Assembly (NCBI RefSeq): GCF_020510445.1
Contig: NZ_JAHBAG010000001.1
Location: 162,501 to 226,500 of the forward strand
Origin: Hydrogenophaga taeniospiralis
Lineage (GTDB): Bacteria > Pseudomonadota > Gammaproteobacteria > Burkholderiales > Burkholderiaceae_C
DNA length: 64,000 bases
Reading direction: 5' to 3'
Part shown: piece after piece, positions 55,935 to 64,000 of the stretch
How the letters are laid out: every line of letters starts with the position of its first letter
Numbering within the stretch: the first letter of the stretch is position 1
The notes under the pieces: generated by a model
Told to the model about the DNA's origin: nothing
The model's input: the letters and a program-made list of their open reading frames with translations, nothing else
Databases searched by the model: none
Made by a program: the position numbers and the translations under genes

Positions 55935-56510
55935 TCAGGTCTTCTCGACCTGGCTGAATTCGAGCTCGACCGGCGTGGCACGACCGAAAATGGTCACGGA
56001 CACGCGCATCTTGTTCTTCTCGTAGTTGACTTCTTCGACCGTGCCGTTGAAGTCGGTGAACGGGCCTTCCTTGACACGCACGTATTCGCCCACGACGAAC
56101 TCCACCTTATGACGCGGCTTGTCAGTGCCTTCCTGCATCTGGTTGACGATCTTCTGGACGTCTTCTTCGGAGATCGGCGCCGGACGGTTCTTGGCACCGC
56201 CCACGAAACCGGTGACCTTGTTGGTGTGCTTCACCAGGTGCCAGGTTTCATCGTCCATCACCATTTCCACCAGCACATAGCCGGGGAAGAATTTGCGTTC
56301 GGTGGTGCGCTTCTGACCGTTCTTGACTTCCACCACCTCTTCGGTGGGCACCAGAATGCGACCAAACTTGCTCTGCATGCCTTCGCGGTTGATGCGCTCG
56401 ACGATATTGCGCTCGGCGGCCTTTTCCATGCCGGAATAGGCGTGCACCACGTACCAACGCATCCCTTCGGCGGGCACGCCATCGGTCACGGGGCTTTGAT
56501 GATCGGTCAT
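55935..56510 (-). CDS. nusG: Transcription termination/antitermination factor NusG
   Basis: A 191-residue factor. The NGN domain ([19 protein letters not shown]...[21 protein letters not shown]) binds RNA polymerase; the C-terminal KOW domain ([22 protein letters not shown]) binds Rho or ribosomal S10. The ATG overlaps the secE stop (TAATG), so the two genes are coupled. Length is normal. Confidence 0.98.
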   Translation of the reverse strand: MTDHQSPVTDGVPAEGMRWYVVHAYSGMEKAAERNIVERINREGMQSKFGRILVPTEEVVEVKNGQKRTTERKFFPGYVLVEMVMDDETWHLVKHTNKVTGFVGGAKNRPAPISEEDVQKIVNQMQEGTDKPRHKVEFVVGEYVRVKEGPFTDFNGTVEEVNYEKNKMRVSVTIFGRATPVELEFSQVEKT

Positions 56511-56893
56511 TATTTTCTCCAGCCCAGGATCAGGTCGTAAAACAGCCACTCAACGGTCTTGTCGGTCAGCCAGAGGAACAGCGCCATCACGAACACGAAC
56601 GCAAACACATAGGCCGTCATCTGGATCGCCTCCTTGCGGGCCGGCCAGACCACTTTCTTGGTTTCGCGCCAGGCGTCCCGCCCGAACGCCACCAACTGCC
56701 TGCCGGACTCGGATACCCCAAACACCACCACGGCCGCCGCCACGCCCACGATCAGCGCCACCCACTGAACCAGCGCACCCCGACCCGAAAGCAGGTAAAA
56801 CGCCACAAAGGCACCCAACAGCAACGCGGCCGCCGCCGCCAGCTTGGCCTTGTCGGCACTGGTGTTGACGGTTTGAACTTCGGAAGTGGCCAT
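56510..56893 (-). CDS. secE: Preprotein translocase subunit SecE
   Basis: A 127-residue inner-membrane protein with three hydrophobic helices, the third being the functional one after the amphipathic segment [18 protein letters not shown]. It clamps SecY in the SecYEG channel. The three-helix form is that of most proteobacteria. It lies downstream of the tRNA-Trp gene. Confidence 0.97.
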   Translation of the reverse strand: MATSEVQTVNTSADKAKLAAAAALLLGAFVAFYLLSGRGALVQWVALIVGVAAAVVVFGVSESGRQLVAFGRDAWRETKKVVWPARKEAIQMTAYVFAFVFVMALFLWLTDKTVEWLFYDLILGWRK

Positions 56894-56961
56894 GAGGATC
56901 CAGACGATTCAGTACAAAACTCGCATCTAAAGCCCAAAAAAGGCAAGAGGCTTGAGACACG

Positions 56962-56999
56962 CAAGCCCACCAGAGGTCTTGACGACTTCGGCGGGCTTG
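56962..56999 (-). promoter_or_regulatory. Hairpin between tRNA-Trp and secE
   Basis: CAAGCCCACC (56962-56971) pairs with GGCGGGCTTG (56990-56999) with one mismatch that is a G-U pair in RNA. A T-run occurs only about 20 bases further along the transcript. It may help process the tRNA away from the secE mRNA or act as an attenuator. Confidence 0.4.
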
Positions 57000-57048
57000 T
57001 AAAACCACAAAACAGTTCGGAATCAGATTCCGGCGTTGCCCTGTTCGG

Positions 57049-57124
57049 TGGCAGGGGCAGTAGGAATCGAACCTACAACCTTCGGTTTTGGAGACCGACG
57101 CTCTGCCAATTGAGCTATACCCCT
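57049..57124 (-). tRNA. tRNA-Trp (anticodon CCA)
   Basis: A 76-base tRNA starting AGGGGTATAGCTCAATTGG, anticodon loop CTCCAAA, ending with encoded CCA. The T-arm GTAGGTTCGATTCCTAC is intact. It lies between tuf and secE, the usual place. Confidence 0.96.
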
Positions 57125-57150
57125 ACTGGCTTGTGCCCCCAGGAGGGCGA

Positions 57151-58341
<1,191 letters not shown>

Positions 58342-58385
58342 TTTTCAGCTCCAAAATCAAAATTGCCGAAACACCAGAACAAATA

Positions 58386-58461
<76 letters not shown>

Positions 58462-58524
58462 AAGACACCCGGACAACCCGGACATCTCAGAAAACTGTTC
58501 GCACCATCAACAACCGAAGCAATC

Positions 58525-58598
58525 TGGAGCGGGAGACGGGAATCGAACCCGCGTCATCAGCTTGGAAGGCTGGGGTTCTACCATTGAACTACTCCCGC
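58525..58598 (-). tRNA. tRNA-Gly (anticodon TCC)
   Basis: A 74-base tRNA with acceptor GCGGGAG/CTCCCGC, anticodon loop CTTCCAA, T-arm CGGGTTCGATTCCCG and encoded CCA. Second of three tRNA genes ahead of tuf. Confidence 0.96.
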
Positions 58599-58673
58599 CC
58601 GAAGGAACCAGACCTCTTGGCCTGAAACACTTTGAACGCGACATCCCAATCGCTCTTGCATCACATCCGTTGC

Positions 58674-58759
58674 TGGTGGAGGGGGCTGGATTCGAACCAG
58701 CGTACGCGTAAGCGGGCAGATTTACAGTCTGCTGCCTTTAACCACTCGGCCACCCCTCC
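58674..58759 (-). tRNA. tRNA-Tyr (anticodon GTA)
   Basis: An 86-base class II tRNA with acceptor GGAGGGG/CCCCTCC, anticodon loop CTGTAAA, a long variable arm and encoded CCA. It is the first transcribed gene of the leftward block, as in the E. coli tyrU-glyT-thrT-tufB cluster. Confidence 0.96.
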
Positions 58760-58774
58760 ATAGCGCAGCCCAGC

Positions 58775-58804
58775 ATTATGCCACGGTTTTTTGGCCTATG
58801 TCAG
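58775..58804 (-). promoter_or_regulatory. Promoter of the tRNA-Tyr...tuf transcript
   Basis: On the minus strand: -35 CTGACA (58799-58804), 18-base spacer, -10 CATAAT (58775-58780), 15 bases before the tRNA-Tyr 5' end. Both hexamers have one mismatch to consensus. Confidence 0.65.
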
Positions 58805-58820
58805 CAACATTGTTCGTTGT

Positions 58821-59567
58821 TCACCAATCAATCGCCGGTCCGCCTTGGGCGGTCAGCCAGCGGTTCACGGCACCAAAATGGCCGGATCCGATGAACGGTA
58901 CAGGGCCCCGGCTGGCGGACAAAGGCGAAGGGTGGTTGGCGGACAGCATCAAGTGGCGGGCCCCATCGATCAGACCCAGCTTCTTCTGGGCGTGTGCGCC
59001 CCAGAGCAGAAACACCTTGGGCAGCCCGGACTCGCTGCAACGACGGATGACCGCGTCGGTCAGCACCTCCCAGCCCTGCCCGGCGTGGCTGGCGGGCTGA
59101 CCGTCTTCCACCGTCAGGCAGGTGTTGAGCAGCAGCACCCCTTGTTGTGCCCAGCGCACCAGCGAACCATGGGTGGGCGCCGGCAGCCCCAGATCGCGCT
59201 GCAGTTCCTTGAACATGTTGCGCAGGCTGGGCGGAATCTTCACCCCCGGAGGCACGGAAAACGCCAGCCCCTCGGCCTGGCCAGGGCCGTGGTATGGGTC
59301 CTGGCCCAGAATCACGACCCGGACCTGCGCAAGCGGCGTCAACTCCAGCGCCCGCAGTGGTCGCGGCGGGTAGATGAGAGCCCCCAAGGCCAGGCGCTGG
59401 CGCAAAAAGCCCAGCAAGCCCTGTCCTGTGGATGACATCCAGAAGTCGTCGACCAGGGGCGACCAGTCGGCCGAAACCGGCCAGCGCACCGGATCGGCCA
59501 ACAGCAATTGCCGAGCCGAATCGCCCAGGACTACCCCGGAATCGCCCCAATCCAGCGCGCCTTGCAT
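58821..59567 (-). CDS. ung: Uracil-DNA glycosylase
   Basis: A 248-residue family 1 glycosylase that removes uracil from DNA. The water-activating motif GQDPYHG has Asp90 and the DNA-intercalation motif HPSPLS has His212. The N terminus (about 25 residues before the core) is slightly longer than in E. coli. It begins eight bases after the trpC stop and is probably the last gene of the leftward trp transcript. Confidence 0.96.
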   Translation of the reverse strand: MQGALDWGDSGVVLGDSARQLLLADPVRWPVSADWSPLVDDFWMSSTGQGLLGFLRQRLALGALIYPPRPLRALELTPLAQVRVVILGQDPYHGPGQAEGLAFSVPPGVKIPPSLRNMFKELQRDLGLPAPTHGSLVRWAQQGVLLLNTCLTVEDGQPASHAGQGWEVLTDAVIRRCSESGLPKVFLLWGAHAQKKLGLIDGARHLMLSANHPSPLSASRGPVPFIGSGHFGAVNRWLTAQGGPAIDW

Positions 59568-59575
59568 CGCGTAAC

Positions 59576-60376
59576 TCAGGCAAACAGCTCGGCCAGCGCC
59601 AGGCCCGGCTCGGGCGCCCGCATGAAGGCCTCGCCAACCAGGAAGGCGTGCACGCCAGCGGCGCGCATTTTCATCACATCCTCACGCCCCAGGATGCCCG
59701 ACTCGGTAACCAGCAGGCGGTCGGACGGCACATCGGGCAGCATGTCCAGCGTGGTCTGCAGCGTGACGTCGAAGGTCCGCAGGTTGCGGTTGTTGATGCC
59801 CACCAGCGGGGTTCTGAGCTTGAGCGCACGCTGCAGTTCGTCGCGATCGTGCACCTCGACCAGCACCGCCATGTTCAGCCCCTGCGCCAGCGCTTCCAGA
59901 TCGGCCATCTGCGCGTCGTCCAGGCAGGCCGCGATCAGCAGGATGGCATCGGCCCCCATGGCGCGGGCTTCGTAGATCTGGTACGGGTCCACCATGAAGT
60001 CCTTGCGCAGCACCGGCAGGTCGCAGCTGGCGCGGGCCTGCTTCAGGTAGTCGGCGCTGCCCTGGAAAAACTGGCGGTCGGTCAACACCGACAGGCAGGC
60101 GGCGCTGACCTTGCCGTTGCCTTCGGCGTAGCTCTGGGCAATGTCGGCCGGGATGAACTCTTCGCGCAACACGCCCTTGCTCGGGCTGGCCTTCTTGATT
60201 TCGGCGATCACCGCGGCCTGGCTTGCGGCGATCTTGGCGCGCAGCGCGCCCTCGAAGTCGCGCGTCAGCACCCGGCTTTCGGCGTCGAAGCGCACCACGT
60301 CCAGCGGCTTCTTCTGGCGCGCGGCGGCGATTTCCTCGTGCTTGACGGCCACGATCTTGTTGAGGATGTCACTCAT
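59576..60376 (-). CDS. trpC: Indole-3-glycerol-phosphate synthase
   Basis: A 266-residue TIM-barrel enzyme of tryptophan synthesis, closing the indole ring of CdRP. The signature [14 protein letters not shown] (61-70) and the phosphate-binding end [12 protein letters not shown] are intact. It is monofunctional, without the TrpF domain fused in E. coli. The start overlaps the preceding small gene by eight bases. Confidence 0.97.
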   Translation of the reverse strand: MSDILNKIVAVKHEEIAAARQKKPLDVVRFDAESRVLTRDFEGALRAKIAASQAAVIAEIKKASPSKGVLREEFIPADIAQSYAEGNGKVSAACLSVLTDRQFFQGSADYLKQARASCDLPVLRKDFMVDPYQIYEARAMGADAILLIAACLDDAQMADLEALAQGLNMAVLVEVHDRDELQRALKLRTPLVGINNRNLRTFDVTLQTTLDMLPDVPSDRLLVTESGILGREDVMKMRAAGVHAFLVGEAFMRAPEPGLALAELFA

Positions 60377-60512
60377 GGGTTTCGTTTTCCTGGGGTGGGG
60401 GCGCCTGCAGCACCTTCTTGATGACCCGGTGCATCACCACACCGGCCACGATGAACAGCAGCGAGACGCCAATGGCGATCCAGGCGCCTTCGTTCTGCAA
60501 CCAGACGGGCAT
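60369..60512 (-). CDS. Small single-helix membrane protein inside the trp cluster
   Basis: A 47-residue product starting [15 protein letters not shown], with one membrane helix (about 10-30, [19 protein letters not shown]) and a basic then acidic tail ending NETHE. AAGGAG six bases before the ATG, a gap of only 11 bases from trpD and an eight-base overlap with trpC make it a convincing gene. I do not recognise the family; it may be a lineage-specific small membrane protein with no direct part in tryptophan synthesis. Confidence 0.65.
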   Translation of the reverse strand: MPVWLQNEGAWIAIGVSLLFIVAGVVMHRVIKKVLQAPPPQENETHE

Positions 60513-60523
60513 ATGCCTCTCCT

Positions 60524-61591
60524 TCAGGGGCCGGTGCCGGCGGTCGCGGTCTGGGTGAAGGCCTGCAACTCGGCCAGCTTGGCGGCCGCGGCGCCCGATT
60601 CGATGGTGCGCCGTGCCAGGGCAATGCCCTGCCCCATGTCGTCGCAGACGTTGGCAGCGTACAGCGCCGCGCCGGCGTTGAGCGCCACGATGTCGCGCGC
60701 CGCCTTGAGCGCAGGCTCATCGCGGCGGTCCAGCACGCCCAGCAGCATGGCCTTGGAGTCTTCGGGCGTCTCCACGCGCAGCGCGCGGCTGCTCGCCATG
60801 GTGAGGCCAAAGTCCTCGGGGTGGATTTCGTATTCGGTGATCTCGCCGTTCTTCAGCTCCCCCACCATGGTGGCGGCGCCCAGCGAGACCTCGTCCATGC
60901 CATCGCGGCCATAGACCACCACGGCATGGTCGGCGCCCAGGCGCTGCAACGCACGCACCTGGATGCCCACCAGATCGGGGTGGAACACGCCCATGAGAAT
61001 GTTCGGCGCCGAGGCGGGGTTGGTGAGCGGCCCGAGGATGTTGAAGATGGTCTTGATGCCCAGCTCGCGGCGCACCGGCGCCACGTTCTTCATGGCCGGA
61101 TGGTGGTTGGGCGCGAACATGAAACCCACGCCCACCTCCTCAATACAGCGCGCGATGGCATCGGGCGGCAGGTTGATGTTGACGCCCAGGCTCTCCAGCA
61201 CATCGGCGCTGCCGCTCTTGCTGGACACGCTGCGCCCACCGTGCTTGCTGACCTTGGCGCCCGCGGCCGCGGCCACGAACATGGAGCAGGTGGAGATGTT
61301 GAAGGTGTGCGAGCCGTCGCCGCCGGTGCCCACGATGTCCACCAGGTGCGTCTTGTCGGCCACGTTCACCTTGGTGGAGAACTCGCGCATCACCTGCGCG
61401 GCCGCGGTGATCTCGCCGATGGTCTCCTTCTTCACGCGCAGGCCGGTGATGAGCGCGGCCATCATGACCGGCGACATCTCACCGCTCATGATCAGGCGCA
61501 TCAGGTGCAGCATCTCGTCGTGGAAGATTTCGCGATGCTCGATGGTGCGCTGCAGGGCCTCCTGCGGGGTGATCTTGTGGCTGTGGGGCAT
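60524..61591 (-). CDS. trpD: Anthranilate phosphoribosyltransferase
   Basis: A 355-residue enzyme joining anthranilate to [18 protein letters not shown] (88 onward) binds [22 protein letters not shown] and NILGPLTNP complete the site. It is the monofunctional form, with TrpG encoded separately. It is followed at once by the small membrane protein gene and trpC, and preceded by the inserted exporter gene. Confidence 0.97.
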   Translation of the reverse strand: MPHSHKITPQEALQRTIEHREIFHDEMLHLMRLIMSGEMSPVMMAALITGLRVKKETIGEITAAAQVMREFSTKVNVADKTHLVDIVGTGGDGSHTFNISTCSMFVAAAAGAKVSKHGGRSVSSKSGSADVLESLGVNINLPPDAIARCIEEVGVGFMFAPNHHPAMKNVAPVRRELGIKTIFNILGPLTNPASAPNILMGVFHPDLVGIQVRALQRLGADHAVVVYGRDGMDEVSLGAATMVGELKNGEITEYEIHPEDFGLTMASSRALRVETPEDSKAMLLGVLDRRDEPALKAARDIVALNAGAALYAANVCDDMGQGIALARRTIESGAAAAKLAELQAFTQTATAGTGP

Positions 61592-61606
61592 GGGTGTCTC
61601 CAGAAC

Positions 61607-62263
61607 TTAGCGAGAAGGATTGTCCGACATGGCCAGTTTGAGGCCAAAGCCGACGAACATGACACCCGCGGCGCGGTCCAGCCAGTGCATGGTGCGCCGA
61701 ACAGCGCGGGCGCGACGGGCCATCCAGGCGGCAGCCAGCGCCCAGCCGATGTTGACGGGAATGGCGTTGACATTGAACAGCGTGCCCAGCGCCAGAAACA
61801 CCCAGGTCGTGTGCTCGACGTTGGGGGCGATGAACTGCGGCACGAAGGCCAGGAAAAAGATGGCCACTTTGGGGTTGAGCACGTTGGTCCAGAAGCCCCC
61901 GCTGAACACGCGTCGCAGATCGACGGACACCAGCGGCGCACCCGTCAGGGTATCGGCGTCCAGTGGGCCGCCGCTCGCCCGCGAGTGCAGCAGCTTCACG
62001 CCCACATACAGCAGATACGCCGCACCGGCCCACTTGAGCAGGTTGAAGGCCGTGGCCGATGCCGCCAACAAGGCGCCCACGCCCAAGGCCGCCGCAACGA
62101 TGTGAACGAAACAGCCCGCCGTGATACCGAGTCCGGCCACGATGCCCGCACGCGCCCCGCTGCGCAGCGAGTGCGTGACGACGTACAGCACATCGGGGCC
62201 GGGCGTGAGGTTGAGCAGCCAACCCGCAGCGATGAACAGCAGGAGTTGCGAAGTGTCGGGCAT
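61607..62263 (-). CDS. LysE/RhtB family amino-acid exporter in the trp cluster
   Basis: A 218-residue inner-membrane protein with about six helices and the family motif NLTPGPDVLYVVTHSLRSGAR. AGGAG before the ATG at 62263 fixes the start. It lies between the threonine aldolase gene and trpD, all read leftwards with 15-22 base gaps. A role in threonine, homoserine or aromatic amino-acid export is possible but not shown. It is not closely alike to the LysE at 4548. Confidence 0.87.
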   Translation of the reverse strand: MPDTSQLLLFIAAGWLLNLTPGPDVLYVVTHSLRSGARAGIVAGLGITAGCFVHIVAAALGVGALLAASATAFNLLKWAGAAYLLYVGVKLLHSRASGGPLDADTLTGAPLVSVDLRRVFSGGFWTNVLNPKVAIFFLAFVPQFIAPNVEHTTWVFLALGTLFNVNAIPVNIGWALAAAWMARRARAVRRTMHWLDRAAGVMFVGFGLKLAMSDNPSR

Positions 62264-62285
62264 GGTGCTCTCCTGCGGAGGGAGG

Positions 62286-63359
62286 TCAGTAAGGGCCGGA
62301 GCGAGAGGCGCTCGCCTCACCTGCAGGCGCCTCGGCAAAGAAGCGACGCACCGTGGCGATGGTGTGATCGATGCCAGCCGCGTCCACGTCCAGGTGGGTC
62401 ACGAAACGCAGGCCGATCAGACCGGTGGCGAGCACGCCGTTCGCTTTCAGAAAATCCAGCAGCGCCGGGCCACGGCCATCGGCCACGTCGACAAAGACGA
62501 TGTTGGTCTGGGCCGACTTCACCGTCAGGCCGTCGATCCCGCGCAGGCCATCGGCCAGTCTGCGGGCGTTGGCGTGGTCGTCGGCGAGCCGGTCCACATG
62601 GTGGTCCAGCGCGTGCAAGGCGCAGGCGGCCAGCAGCCCGGCCTGACGCAGGCCGCCGCCGGCCATCTTGCGGATGCGGCGGGCGCTCTGGATCAGCGCC
62701 TGCGAACCACACAGCGCGGAGCCCACCGGTGCACCCAGGCCCTTGCTGAAGCAGACCGAGAGGCTGTCGAACTGATCGGCGATCTCGCGCAGGCGATCGA
62801 AGGCGCCCTGCCCCGTCGCGGCCGAGGCGACGGAAGCGTTGAACACCCGCGCGCCGTCCAGATGCGTGGCCAGCCCGTGCGCGCGCGCCAGCTGCGTCGC
62901 CCCCTGCAGGTAGTCGTCGGGCATCACATGGCCGTTCCAGGTATTTTCCAGACACAGCAGGCGGGTGCGCGCGAAATGCGGGTCGTCCGGCTTGATGGCG
63001 GCAGCGATGTCGGCCAACGCCATGCGGCCCTGCGGATCCTGCGTCAGCGGCTGCGGCTGCACGCTGCCGAAGACCGCGGCACCGCCGCCCTCGTAGCGGT
63101 AGGTGTGGGCCAGTTGGCCCACGATGTATTCGTCACCCCGGCCACAGTGCGCCAGGATGCCGCAGAGGTTGCTCTGCGTGCCCGAGGGCATGAAGAGCGC
63201 GGCTTCCTTGCCGGTGAGGGCCGCGATGCGCTCCTGCAGCGCGTTGACCGTCGGGTCGTCACCGAACACGTCGTCGCCCAACGGGGCGGCCATCATGGCC
63301 GCGCGCATGGCGGCGGTCGGTTGCGTGACGGTGTCGCTTCTGAGATCAACGATTTTCAT
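62286..63359 (-). CDS. ltaE: Low-specificity L-threonine aldolase
   Basis: A 357-residue PLP enzyme that splits L-threonine or allo-threonine to glycine and acetaldehyde. [12 protein letters not shown] at the N terminus, [15 protein letters not shown] and the PLP lysine Lys206 in [14 protein letters not shown] are the family features. Its start overlaps the trpG stop (ATGA), so it is translated with trpG although it has no direct part in tryptophan synthesis. Glycine and serine supply is a possible link. Confidence 0.92.
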   Translation of the reverse strand: MKIVDLRSDTVTQPTAAMRAAMMAAPLGDDVFGDDPTVNALQERIAALTGKEAALFMPSGTQSNLCGILAHCGRGDEYIVGQLAHTYRYEGGGAAVFGSVQPQPLTQDPQGRMALADIAAAIKPDDPHFARTRLLCLENTWNGHVMPDDYLQGATQLARAHGLATHLDGARVFNASVASAATGQGAFDRLREIADQFDSLSVCFSKGLGAPVGSALCGSQALIQSARRIRKMAGGGLRQAGLLAACALHALDHHVDRLADDHANARRLADGLRGIDGLTVKSAQTNIVFVDVADGRGPALLDFLKANGVLATGLIGLRFVTHLDVDAAGIDHTIATVRRFFAEAPAGEASASRSGPY

Positions 63360-63949
63360 GCTTGCTCTAAAAAGTTCTTGAGCATGGCGTGTCCATGCTC
63401 GGTGAGGATGCTCTCCGGGTGGAACTGCACGCCTTCGATGGCCAGGGTCTTGTGCTTCACGCCCATGATCTCGCCGTCCGGTGTCCAGGCCGTGACCCTC
63501 AGGCAGTCGGGGCAGCTCTCGCGCTCAATCGCCAGCGAGTGGTAGCGGTTGACGATGAACCGCTCCGGCAGGTTCGCGAACACACCTTCCTGCGTGGTGG
63601 TGATGACGCTGGTCTTGCCGTGCATCAGCTCCTGTGCCCGGATGATCTTGCCGCCAAAGGCCGCGCCGATGCTCTGGTGGCCCAGGCACACGCCGAGGAT
63701 GGGCAGCTTGCCGGCGAAGTGCTGGATCGCTGCCACCGAGATGCCGGCTTCGGCCGGCGAGCAGGGGCCGGGCGAGATCACGAGGCGGTTGACCTGCCCC
63801 GCGTCCACACGGCGCTGGATCTCGTCGACCGTGATCTCATCGTTGCGCACCACGGTCACGTCGGCGCCGAGTTCACCGAAGTACTGCACGATGTTGTAGG
63901 TGAAGGAGTCGTAGTTGTCGACCATCAGGAGTTGAATAGGTTTGCTCAT
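63356..63949 (-). CDS. trpG: Anthranilate synthase glutamine amidotransferase component
   Basis: A 197-residue class I amidotransferase giving ammonia to TrpE. The catalytic triad is Cys88 in [10 protein letters not shown], His177 and Glu179 in GVQFHPES. It may also serve PabB as PabA. The ATG at 63949, eight bases after GGAG, is preferred over the in-frame GTG at 63958. The start lies within ten bases of the trpE stop. Confidence 0.97.
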   Translation of the reverse strand: MSKPIQLLMVDNYDSFTYNIVQYFGELGADVTVVRNDEITVDEIQRRVDAGQVNRLVISPGPCSPAEAGISVAAIQHFAGKLPILGVCLGHQSIGAAFGGKIIRAQELMHGKTSVITTTQEGVFANLPERFIVNRYHSLAIERESCPDCLRVTAWTPDGEIMGVKHKTLAIEGVQFHPESILTEHGHAMLKNFLEQA

Positions 63950-63954
63950 GGTGT

Positions 63955-64000
63955 TCACTCCAGGCCTTCTTCCACCAGTTCCGCCGCACGCAGCAGCGCA
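63955..64000 (-). CDS. trpE: Anthranilate synthase component I, last 15 codons only
   Basis: The window edge cuts this gene. The visible frame reads [14 protein letters not shown] and stops at 63955-63957, five bases before the trpG start. The position directly upstream of trpG and the helical end ALLRAAE agree with TrpE, but the fragment alone could not prove it. Confidence 0.7.
   Translation of the reverse strand, partial: ALLRAAELVEEGLE

Overview
The window is a continuous piece of a very GC-rich bacterial chromosome. Gene content and order point to a betaproteobacterium of the order Burkholderiales, most likely the family Comamonadaceae. The main evidence is the tRNA-Tyr/Gly/Thr-tuf-tRNA-Trp-secE-nusG-rplKAJL-rpoBC block, the lemA-M48 protease-rsmB-DUF4390-NtrY/NtrX-like block, the trpE-trpG...trpD-trpC cluster ending in ung, and the 3'-end GC-rich palindromes. 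The family assignment is an inference from gene order and protein style, not from a database search.

Layout. 2-730: 3' end of an uup-type ABC-F gene. 768-2948: a hybrid sensor kinase. 2923-10988: a MocR-type regulator reads away from a tightly packed plus-strand operon of nine genes. These are a LysE exporter, an EamA permease, a 35-residue ORF, a cupin, an aminotransferase, a GST, a PhzF-like protein, a glyoxalase-like protein and a threonine dehydratase-like enzyme. The set looks like an uncharacterised amino-acid or amine catabolism and efflux pathway. 11087-19804: a membrane hybrid kinase, a histidine phosphatase, a creatininase-family amidohydrolase, an AlaX editing protein, a cyclopropane fatty acid synthase and a DsbD/ScsB-like reductase. 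19829-22841: an accessory stretch with more A+T, carrying a small DUF4287 gene, a secreted beta-helix protein with its own terminator, an insertion-sequence scar and a YdeI-like gene. 23104-27323: hemE, a DnaA-box-bearing AT-rich gap, priA with an in-frame palindromic repeat insertion, and a DUF167 gene.

27627-32025: katG, read leftwards from a promoter with an OxyR-like site and a 25-codon leader ORF. Divergent from it is a lipoprotein gene overlapping a DUF2235/Tle1-like phospholipase gene, read here as an immunity-effector pair for contact-dependent killing. 32065-37529: an AEC permease, rep helicase with a small secreted protein, a di-haem cytochrome c peroxidase behind two FNR-like boxes, and panD. 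37633-44609: tRNA-Phe, then the leftward block NtrX-like regulator, NtrY-like kinase, DUF4390, rsmB, M48 protease and lemA. 44817-58759: the leftward transcription-translation block from tRNA-Tyr to rpoC, ending at a strong hairpin. 58821-64000: a leftward trp cluster interrupted by a threonine aldolase gene, a LysE exporter gene and a 47-residue membrane protein gene, with ung at its end.

The housekeeping part is ordinary. The most interesting accessory signals are the effector-immunity pair, the MocR-controlled operon, the repeat inside priA, and the katG and peroxidase control regions.
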